Positions 44,066 through 51,407 of a stretch of DNA of 64,000 bases are shown here, piece after piece. This stretch comes from Chondromyces crocatus (GTDB lineage: Bacteria; Myxococcota_A; Polyangia; Polyangiales; Polyangiaceae): the NCBI RefSeq assembly GCF_001189295.1, contig NZ_CP012159.1:9160501-9224500 (forward strand). Reading direction: 5' to 3'. A model generated the notes under the pieces. That model was not told the origin of the DNA. It ran no database searches and worked only from the letters and a program-made list of their open reading frames with translations. A program made the position numbers and the translations under genes. The number at the start of each line of letters is the position of its first letter. Positions within the stretch are counted from its first letter, which is position 1.

Positions 44066-46329
44066 GCGAATCCATCCTCCCCGACAGCGAGATCGCGCCC
44101 TCGACGCAGTCGTTCCAGACCGAGGGGCGAGGCATCGTCGACGCTGACGGTCAGGGGTTCTACGTGGTCCGCCGCTCGGACGCGGAGCTTCTGGAGCGGC
44201 TGCTCCGGCGGGAGCCGTGCTACGTGCTGGCGCCGAGGCAGATCGGCAAATCGAGCCTGCGGATCCGCACGCAGGAGCGCCTCCGGGCGAAGGGGATCCG
44301 CTGTGTCTCGGTGGACCTGACGAGCGTGGGCAGCGGGGCGAGCGCGGACGAGTGGTACTTCAGCATCGCCGCGGCGATTCACGAGGATCTGGGGCTGGAC
44401 GCGCAGACGGACCTCGACGGGTTCTGGCGCAAGAACCGTCGGATGTCACCCGTGCGCAGGTTCCGGCAGTATCTGGGCGAGATCTTGCTCGGGGAGGGGG
44501 GCGAGGGGCCTCCGATCGTGCTCTTTCTCGACGAGATCGATGTGACGCTCGCGCTGCCCTTCTCCAGGGATGATTTCTTCGGGCTGATCCGGTCCGCGCG
44601 GGAGGCGCGCGCCGACGATCCGCGGTGGTCGCGCCTGACGTTCTGCCTGATCGGGGTCGCAGCGCCGCTCGATCTGGTCGCGGATCCGGAGCGGACGCCG
44701 TTCAACAACTCGTTCGAGGTGCGCCTCGACGACTTCTCGCGCGAGGAGGCGCGGACGTTCTTGCCAGGCCTCGCGCAGGCCCGCGGAAATCCGGAGGCAC
44801 TCCTCGACGCGGTCCTCGGCTGGACCAATGGTCACCCGGCGCTCACCCAGCGCCTCTGCTACCACCTCTGCCAGCAGGCGCGCACGGAGGGTGGCTCGCG
44901 GGAAGTGGGGCGCGATGCAGGAAAGCGGGTGGATGGGCTCGTCGAGCTGCTCTTCCTGGAGAGCGGGCGCATCAGCGATCCCATCCTGCTCGATGCGGAG
45001 CGGCGTTTCGCTGGCGATCGCCCGGATGCGCGCATCCCGGTGATGCTGCACCTGTATCGCCGGTTGCTCGATGGGGAGGACGTCGACGCCGACGGCAACA
45101 ACCCGCGGCAGTTCGGGCTGCGCATCGCCGGGCTCGCGGCCGAGCGCAAGGAACGGGCGACCGATGGAGAGACCGTCCCGCCGGAGGAGCCGACGCGGAG
45201 CGCTTCACGGACGGTGCTGCGGGTGCGCAACCGGATCTTCGCCACGGTGTTCGATCATGCCTGGGTGGACGAGCGGCTGGCGCGGCGGTTCCTGACGGAG
45301 CCGCTCCAGATCTGGAAGGACTCGGGTCGCAAGAGCGATCATGTGCTGCGAGGGGACTCCCTGGGGATCGCGCTCGCGTGGGCGAAGGGGCGGGAGGACG
45401 TGAGCCCCGACGAGCACGATTTCTTGCAGGCGTCGCTGGAGGATCAGGGGCGCGCTCAGGCGGAACGCCAGCAGGCCGAGGTGGAGCGGGCACGCCGCGA
45501 GCGCGCAGAGCAGCTGATGCGGTCGCAGCGACGGATCGTGTCGATCCTGACCGTGAGCAGCGCGCTGCTGTTCTTGCTGATGCTGTTCGTGATCTACCTT
45601 TACTCGGAGCGTGAGAGGGCCCTCCAGGTGGAGACCCAGCTGCGCGCCGAGGCAGAGGATGCGAGCGCAGTGCTCAAGCGGCGCTCCGAGGAACGACTCA
45701 ATAGCGCACGCGCCGAGCGGGACCAGGCCGCACAGGACTACGAGCAGGCAGAGGCCCTTCAGAAGCGTTCGTCCGAGGAAGCGCAGCGCAAGAAGAGCGA
45801 CGCCGACCAGGCAGAGGACGAAGCTCGGAAGACGCTGACGAAGACACCACGCTGGTCGCCGGAGCGCGGGAAAGCAGAAAAGAAGAGCGAGGAGGCGCAG
45901 AAGATCCGCGAGGAGGCGCATCGGCTGGCGTCCACCGCAGAGGGCGCAGAGCGGGAGATGAGGGTCGCCTGGCAACGGTATACGAACGCCGACAAAGTCG
46001 TGGCCGCACTGGAGGGACGGAAGCTCTCGGAGACGGTCGCCGGGTCCCTTCAAGGGGCCATCGACGTGGAGGCCGAGGTCGCGCAGGGACTGCGGGAGCA
46101 GCTCGACGAGCGCGAATCCGAGCTGGCCAGTGCCCAGGCAGAGATCGAGCAGCTCCGTCAGAAGCAAAGCGAGCTGGAGCAGCTCGTCGAGAAGTCGCAG
46201 GGCGAGCTGACGACCATGCAGCGCGACCTCACGACCGTGCAGCGCGAGCTGAACGCGGCCCGAGCTGCGCAGCGCGCGCCGACAGGAGCCACGCCCAAGG
46301 GGGGCAGCATGGAGGGTGGGGGAAACTGA
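44062..46329 (+). CDS. AAA-like NTPase with transmembrane segment and C-terminal coiled coil
   Basis: 755 residues. The N-terminal AAA_35-like (STAND-type) domain has Walker A APRQIGKS (57-64) and Walker B LFLDEID (154-160), typical of the family seen in cyanobacteria and myxobacteria (GQGFYVVRRSDAELLERLLR). One strong membrane segment (about 493-516, LTVSSALLFLLMLFVIYLYS) is followed by a long Glu/Ala/Gln/Lys-rich coiled coil (517-745). ATG at 44062 overlaps the SIR2 gene stop, so the two are cotranslated. The layout, a membrane-tied NTPase with a coiled-coil reach, suits a sensor or scaffold that activates the SIR2 effector. No matching named defence system comes to mind. Confidence 0.88.
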   Translation: MSESILPDSEIAPSTQSFQTEGRGIVDADGQGFYVVRRSDAELLERLLRREPCYVLAPRQIGKSSLRIRTQERLRAKGIRCVSVDLTSVGSGASADEWYFSIAAAIHEDLGLDAQTDLDGFWRKNRRMSPVRRFRQYLGEILLGEGGEGPPIVLFLDEIDVTLALPFSRDDFFGLIRSAREARADDPRWSRLTFCLIGVAAPLDLVADPERTPFNNSFEVRLDDFSREEARTFLPGLAQARGNPEALLDAVLGWTNGHPALTQRLCYHLCQQARTEGGSREVGRDAGKRVDGLVELLFLESGRISDPILLDAERRFAGDRPDARIPVMLHLYRRLLDGEDVDADGNNPRQFGLRIAGLAAERKERATDGETVPPEEPTRSASRTVLRVRNRIFATVFDHAWVDERLARRFLTEPLQIWKDSGRKSDHVLRGDSLGIALAWAKGREDVSPDEHDFLQASLEDQGRAQAERQQAEVERARRERAEQLMRSQRRIVSILTVSSALLFLLMLFVIYLYSERERALQVETQLRAEAEDASAVLKRRSEERLNSARAERDQAAQDYEQAEALQKRSSEEAQRKKSDADQAEDEARKTLTKTPRWSPERGKAEKKSEEAQKIREEAHRLASTAEGAEREMRVAWQRYTNADKVVAALEGRKLSETVAGSLQGAIDVEAEVAQGLREQLDERESELASAQAEIEQLRQKQSELEQLVEKSQGELTTMQRDLTTVQRELNAARAAQRAPTGATPKGGSMEGGGN

Positions 46330-46333
46330 GAAA

Positions 46334-46372
46334 GCGGGCGCCTCTGGTCGGTGCCAGGCGAGAAGCGCCCGC
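46334..46372. terminator. Hairpin between convergent AAA-like and kinase genes
   Basis: GCGGGCGC (46334-46341) and GCGCCCGC (46365-46372) form an 8-bp perfect stem with further pairing possible inside (CCTCTGG with the complementary GCCAGGCG-like arm). It lies 4 bp after the stop of the plus-strand gene and 40 bp before the end of the convergent kinase gene, a good position for a bidirectional terminator. Confidence 0.6.
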
Positions 46373-46412
46373 CCTCATGCTCCCTGTACATGTGCCGAGA
46401 AGGCGCTGCGCT

Positions 46413-48137
46413 TCAGAAGGTGGCGGCCTTGCCACGGGCGGGTTTCGTGGTGGACCGGGCCCCCGCGGGAGCCCACTTCTGCGGCGTGGTGGCAGGGGGT
46501 CGAGGAGAGGGTTGCGTCGATGGGGTCGGCGCGCCCGGTGCGCGCACGGCACCTTGCGAGGTCTCCGCCGAGGTGCCGCGCGGAGCCGATGCGCCTCCAC
46601 CTGGCGGGACGGTGCCAGGGGCATCCGCGGTGGCCTCGTTCCCCGGTCCAGCAGCCTCTGGAGGCGCGACCGCTGCCCCGGTGGTCGCCGGGGCGATGCT
46701 CGGCTCGACCTCTTCCGGCTTCACTTCCGTGTCCGGTGCGAGGTGGGTCTCGACGCCCAGGGAGAAGCCCGGCGAGGCGCCGCTCGGCTCCAGTGAACCC
46801 GTCTGGTTGGCCCGGAGAAGTGCCACCGCCATCACGCCCATGGCTCCCAGGGCGAGGCCCGCGAGCGCGACCCGCATCAGGCTCGGCCCGCTGTTCCCCC
46901 CGTTGCCGTCGATGCCAGAGAGCGCCTGCAACCGCACCACGGCGGTGTTCGAGCTGGACTCCACCTTCGACAGGGGCACGCCTCCACCGCTGGACGAGGT
47001 GGACTCGTAGTCCACCGACACGCTCCGGCTCGGGGCGAACGGGCTGGGGGCGTAGGCAGCCGGCGCACGCGCTTCGAGGGCCTTCTGCGCGGAGGCGCAC
47101 TCCGTCGGTGCCAGCTCTTCCTCGACGCGAGCGGACGGGCCACTGGAGACGGGCGCCAGCTCGTCCAGTTCCAGTTCCACGGGGTCGACCAGGGTAGGCT
47201 CGATCAAGCGCCTCCCTTGATGTCGCGCGGCCTCCATCCGCTGGGCCAGCATCGCGCCCGAGCGGTAGGAGCGAGCGCCCGGGGACTCCCAGCCGACGGC
47301 GACGTCGAACGCTTCACTCATCTCGCGCGCGTTGCTGAAGCGCTCGGCCGGGTCCCGCGCCAGGGCACGGAGGAACCAGTCGTCCAGGACCGAGGGAAGC
47401 TCGGGTCGAAGCTCGCTCACCGGGGTGAAGTACCCCGCGTTCACCGCCATCAGCAGCGAGCCGAGGCCCCCCTCCTTGCGGAAGGGCAGCTCGCCCGTGA
47501 GCGCGCGGTACGCGACCACGCCCAGGGACCACAGGTCGCTGCGGGCGTCGACCTCGCGCGCGTCGTTGAGCTGCTCGGGGCTCATGTACACGACGGTGCC
47601 CACGAGATCGCCGCCCGCGGTCACCTGGGGGCCCTTGTCGCCCTTCTGCTTGGCAACGCCGAAGTCGAGCAGCTTGGTGAACACGTCACCGTCGGCGTCG
47701 AGAAGGAACACGTTGCTCAGCTTGATGTCGCGGTGGATGATCCCGAGCTGGTGCGCGCGACCGAGCACCTTGCAGAGCTGCCCCAGGACCTGGGCGACCT
47801 CGAAGGGCGGGAGCGGGCCTCCCCGCATGAGACGCTCGTCGAGTGCCTCGCCCTCCAGGAGTTCCATCACGATGAACGGGAGGCCCCCCTCGGTGACGCC
47901 ATGGTCGTGGACCTGCACGACGTGCGGGCTCTTGATCTGGGCGGTGTAGGTCGCCTCGCGCTTGAAGCGGGTGACCATGGCAGGGATGTGCGCCGAGTTG
48001 GTCGCGATGAACTTGACCGCGACCTGGGTCTGCAGCGCGAGGTGCTCAGCGGCCCACACCGAGCCCATCCCACCCGCCTTGAGGAGCCGGAGAAGCCTTA
48101 CGTGCGGGGTGACCTGGTAGCCAACCTGAAGCCCCAT
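46413..48137 (-). CDS. Hanks-type serine/threonine protein kinase, membrane anchored
   Basis: 574 residues. The kinase domain (about 8-275) is complete: glycine loop KAGGMGSVWA, Lys42 in VAVKF, HRD at 135-137 in GIIHRDIKLSNVF, DFG at 158-160, and VYMSPEQL. It should be active. After an acidic, Ser/Pro-rich linker comes a single membrane segment (LAGLALGAMGVMAVALLR) and a Pro/Thr/Ala-rich extracytoplasmic tail with no recognised sensor domain. ATG at 48137. Targets are not identifiable; the gene lies 112 bp downstream of the Rieske/RtcB genes on the same strand and could be in their transcript. Confidence 0.94.
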   Translation of the reverse strand: MGLQVGYQVTPHVRLLRLLKAGGMGSVWAAEHLALQTQVAVKFIATNSAHIPAMVTRFKREATYTAQIKSPHVVQVHDHGVTEGGLPFIVMELLEGEALDERLMRGGPLPPFEVAQVLGQLCKVLGRAHQLGIIHRDIKLSNVFLLDADGDVFTKLLDFGVAKQKGDKGPQVTAGGDLVGTVVYMSPEQLNDAREVDARSDLWSLGVVAYRALTGELPFRKEGGLGSLLMAVNAGYFTPVSELRPELPSVLDDWFLRALARDPAERFSNAREMSEAFDVAVGWESPGARSYRSGAMLAQRMEAARHQGRRLIEPTLVDPVELELDELAPVSSGPSARVEEELAPTECASAQKALEARAPAAYAPSPFAPSRSVSVDYESTSSSGGGVPLSKVESSSNTAVVRLQALSGIDGNGGNSGPSLMRVALAGLALGAMGVMAVALLRANQTGSLEPSGASPGFSLGVETHLAPDTEVKPEEVEPSIAPATTGAAVAPPEAAGPGNEATADAPGTVPPGGGASAPRGTSAETSQGAVRAPGAPTPSTQPSPRPPATTPQKWAPAGARSTTKPARGKAATF

Positions 48138-48249
48138 GGACCTTCTTTTGGCCTATCACGGGTCCGCTCACGGGGACTACCCCGAGCGGCCCTTCCATCG
48201 ACACGCGGAACGCGACGTGTGAGGTCCGGCCGTCCGGTCGTGCGGGAGA

Positions 48250-50052
48250 TCAGTACAGCTCTTCCGGAGGACGGCCGTCTTGCAGGAATCGACGCGCGAC
48301 TTCGGCAATGCGGCGCACCTGAAGCTCCGGTCGACGGGGCACCATGTAGGTGAGTAGCGCCTTCAGGTACGCGCCGTCCGCGTGGGGATCCTCCGCCTCC
48401 AGCCGATGCATGGCCTCGGTCATCTTGACGGCGTGCGCAGCGAAGATGGGTCGCACCGCGGCATCGAAGGCGGCGAACGGCGCCAGCTCGGCGTAGGCGC
48501 GAGCGCGCCCTGTGGCGTCGAGCCCGGCAGCGATGCGCAGCGCGCGCTTCACGTCCCGCGCCTGGGCGGCTTGAAGGAGCGAGCCAGGTTCCACCAGATC
48601 TTCGTGCGCAGCGGCGCCTTGCGTCTCCGCGATGTCCGAGGCGGGCTCGTCCGCGCGCCGCAACTTGCCGACGAAAGCGGCCGCAAGCACGGCGAACTGG
48701 GCCGCGAACTGCGTGGTTCCAGGCTTCCCGTCCACGAGCGCGATCGCCGCTTGGGCGAAGGTCACGGCGTGGGTCACGTCGAGCACACCGACCTCGGCGT
48801 CGGTGCGCCGCTCCCAGGCCGAGTCGAACCGGCTGAGGCGCACGGCAGCGACGTGCGCGACGGCCCGCAGGAGGCTCACGGGATCGATGCCGCGCCCGAG
48901 CAGCGCGAGCGTCGCCTCGATGGCCTGCCGCTCCCCGGTGAGCACCTGGGCCTCGTAGGTGGTGCGCTCTGCGGGATCGAGCAGCAGGGCGACACCACCG
49001 GCCGCGCTCTCCGGGCGCTCGTCCAGCACCGCGCTCAGCTTGTCCAGCGCGGCGCGCGTCGCGGCCCAGGGCGGCAAGGTGGTGTCCAGTGTCGCCCAGG
49101 AGAGCTGCACCACCGCCGCGGCGAGGAGGTCGTCGGCCACCGCGGGGAAGCGCGCCGCGAGTTCGCAGGCCTTCGCCAGGAAGATCGCGCCGTGCCCGTA
49201 GTCGAGCAGGTTCCGTGCGACGAAGGGCAAGACGGCCGCGCGCGCTCCCTCTGCCCCCTCGGCCTCCACCAGCTCGCGGATGCGGGCTTCGGCTTCTTCC
49301 CGGTGTTCCGTCTCCAGGGCGGCCACGATCTTCGCTGGCTCCTGCCGCTCTTCGTAGCTCCCGAGGAATGCAACGAGCGCCCGGCCTCCATGCTTCGCCA
49401 GCACCTTCGAGCGCTGCGGGAGGTGGCGGGACGGCTCGGCGATCGCGTGCGCAGCGACGATGAAGGCCTCTTCCACGGGTACCCACCCCCGCTCCACCCA
49501 CGCGCAGAGGTCGGTGAGCATGGCGAGGCCATGATCGAAGCCGTACTCGGCGCGCTCGGCGCCGTCCCGCGCCACGACCTCGAAGGCGATGCCCATCTTG
49601 CCGAGGCCGCTGTCTTCGCCGATCGGGAGGCCCAGCTCCGAGAGGCGAAGGGCTTCGCGCAGCGCGCGCGACATCTCGTCCCGCGACAGGGCGGTCCGGA
49701 GCGAGGCCAGGAGGCGTCGCGTCTCCGCGCCGCGGTCGATGGCGCGGTTCAGGTGGACTCGACCGTCCTCGACCCGCGTCGGGTACCGGCGCACAGGATC
49801 ACCGCCGAACTGGTTGCCGCCGGTGGCGAGGTCGAACTTCCAGTTGTGCCACGCGCAGGTCAGCACCCCGTCGCGCACGCACCCCTGCGAGAGGGGATAG
49901 CCCTGATGAGGGCATCGGTCATCGAGCGCGTTGACCTCATCCCCCACGCGCACGCACGTGTACCTTCGCCCGGCATCATCCTTCCGCAGCACCGCTTCGT
50001 TCTCGGGGAAGTCGACGAGCAGCCCGAGGTCGATCCAGTCCGCCTTCACCAC
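48250..50052 (-). CDS. Rieske [2Fe-2S] domain fused to a large alpha-helical region
   Basis: 600 residues. Residues 1-105 form a Rieske ferredoxin domain with both cluster motifs, CPHQG and CAWHNWKFD (Cys/His pairs 46-48 and about 65-68). The remaining 490 residues are a long, Ala/Arg/Glu-rich helical domain that I cannot place in a family; it looks repeat-like (HEAT/TPR style). No dioxygenase catalytic domain or iron site is seen, so it is not a normal ring-hydroxylating oxygenase. GTG at 50052 (a second GTG follows) has a GGTGGAG upstream. It starts 19 bp after the RtcB stop, so cotranscription with RtcB is likely. The role is unknown; a redox-sensing scaffold is possible. Confidence 0.82.
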   Translation of the reverse strand: MVKADWIDLGLLVDFPENEAVLRKDDAGRRYTCVRVGDEVNALDDRCPHQGYPLSQGCVRDGVLTCAWHNWKFDLATGGNQFGGDPVRRYPTRVEDGRVHLNRAIDRGAETRRLLASLRTALSRDEMSRALREALRLSELGLPIGEDSGLGKMGIAFEVVARDGAERAEYGFDHGLAMLTDLCAWVERGWVPVEEAFIVAAHAIAEPSRHLPQRSKVLAKHGGRALVAFLGSYEERQEPAKIVAALETEHREEAEARIRELVEAEGAEGARAAVLPFVARNLLDYGHGAIFLAKACELAARFPAVADDLLAAAVVQLSWATLDTTLPPWAATRAALDKLSAVLDERPESAAGGVALLLDPAERTTYEAQVLTGERQAIEATLALLGRGIDPVSLLRAVAHVAAVRLSRFDSAWERRTDAEVGVLDVTHAVTFAQAAIALVDGKPGTTQFAAQFAVLAAAFVGKLRRADEPASDIAETQGAAAHEDLVEPGSLLQAAQARDVKRALRIAAGLDATGRARAYAELAPFAAFDAAVRPIFAAHAVKMTEAMHRLEAEDPHADGAYLKALLTYMVPRRPELQVRRIAEVARRFLQDGRPPEELY

Positions 50053-50071
50053 GTCTCCACCTTCCTGCCGT

Positions 50072-51238
50072 TCAGCCCTTCACACAAAGCACCTGCCGCA
50101 GCTCGGCTGCAACCTCCACGAGATCGTGCTGGTCTGCCATCACCTGGTCGATGTCCTTGTAGGCGCCCGGGATCTCGTCGAGGACGCCGCCGTCCTTCCG
50201 ACACTCGATCCCCTGCGTCTGCGCTGCGAGATCCTTCAGCGTGAAGCGCCGCTTCGCCTCACCGCGGCTCATCCGTCGGCCAGCGCCGTGCGATGCGCTC
50301 TGGAACGACTCCGTGCTCCCGAGACCACGCACGATGTACGAGCGCGTCCCCATCGATCCCGGGATGATGCCCATCTCGCCGCGCCCCGCTCGGATGGCCC
50401 CCTTGCGCGTCACCAGCACCTCCTCGCCGAAGTGCACCTCCTCGGCCACGTAGTTGTGGTGACAGGAGATCCGCTCGTGCACGACGAGCTGCGGGAAGTG
50501 CTTCCGGAGCACGGCCTCGGCGAGCGCGCCCATCCGTTCGCGGTTCTCGCGCGCATACTCCTGGGCCCAGAAAAGGTCCTTCCGGTACGACTTCATCTCG
50601 GGTGTCCCCGCCAGGAACACGGCCAGGTCGCGGTCCGGCAAGATGCGGTTGTGGGCCAGCTTCTTCGCCTTGGCCATGTGGATCTCCGCGAGCTCCTTGC
50701 CGATGTTGCGGGAGCCGGAGTGCAGCATCAGCCACACCCGTTGCTCGGTATCGAGGCACAGCTCGAGGAAGTGGTTGCCTCCGCCGAGGGTGCCGAGCTG
50801 GCAGCGGGCCTTGTGGAGGAGCCCCTGCACCTTGGGGGTGAGCCGCTCGAACTCCTTCCAGAGGGGCCAGGCGTCAGCCGCCGCGAGCGGCTCGCCATGT
50901 GCGGAGAACCCGACGGGGATCGCTTCTTCCAGATCGTCGCGCAGGCCCTTCAAGGTGTCGGGGAGGTCGCTCGCGGTGAGGTTCGTGCGCATCGCCGCCA
51001 TCCCGCAGCCGATGTCGACGCCGACGGCTGCCGGCGAGACCGCACCTTTCATCGCGACCACCGATCCCACGGTCGCTCCCTTGCCGTAGTGCACGTCAGG
51101 CATCGCGGCGACGTGGTGGAACACCCACGGCAAGGCCGCGATGTTCCGGAGCTGTGCCAGTGCAGACCGCTCCACCTCGTGGACGCGCGTCCAGAGCTTC
51201 ACGTCCACGCGCTGGCCTTTGATCTGCGCGATCGCCAT
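50072..51238 (-). CDS. rtcB: RNA-splicing ligase RtcB
   Basis: 388 residues, close to the E. coli type RtcB. All diagnostic motifs are present: DIGCGM with the metal Cys78, GGGNHF, LHSGSRNIG, SCHHNYV, SASHGAGRRMSR (guanylylated His in SHGAGR, near residue 316) and the C-terminal AYKDIDQVM. RtcB joins 2',3'-cyclic phosphate or 3'-phosphate RNA ends to 5'-OH ends with GTP and Mn2+ and is used in RNA repair. ATG at 51238. It precedes the Rieske fusion gene by 19 bp. No rtcA or rtcR-like gene is adjacent. A second, longer paralogue lies at 60116-61615. Confidence 0.96.
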   Translation of the reverse strand: MAIAQIKGQRVDVKLWTRVHEVERSALAQLRNIAALPWVFHHVAAMPDVHYGKGATVGSVVAMKGAVSPAAVGVDIGCGMAAMRTNLTASDLPDTLKGLRDDLEEAIPVGFSAHGEPLAAADAWPLWKEFERLTPKVQGLLHKARCQLGTLGGGNHFLELCLDTEQRVWLMLHSGSRNIGKELAEIHMAKAKKLAHNRILPDRDLAVFLAGTPEMKSYRKDLFWAQEYARENRERMGALAEAVLRKHFPQLVVHERISCHHNYVAEEVHFGEEVLVTRKGAIRAGRGEMGIIPGSMGTRSYIVRGLGSTESFQSASHGAGRRMSRGEAKRRFTLKDLAAQTQGIECRKDGGVLDEIPGAYKDIDQVMADQHDLVEVAAELRQVLCVKG

Positions 51239-51407
51239 GTCGCCTTTGTACCACTGGACCCTGCATCGGGCGTGCGCCTTGGGGCACGCCTGCCCGCGCC
51301 TGCCCGCGGCTCCGAGACCGCAATGGCATGACCGAGCCGTGAGGCGATGGAGCCGCTCGCCCGGAGAGCCGGGGACGCACGCGGCTGCCCGGTGTATCAC
51401 TCGGGTC

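Noticed and set aside
48250-50052. Ring-hydroxylating dioxygenase alpha subunit
   Set aside because: Only the Rieske part is present; no mononuclear-iron facial triad or catalytic domain is recognised in the helical remainder.
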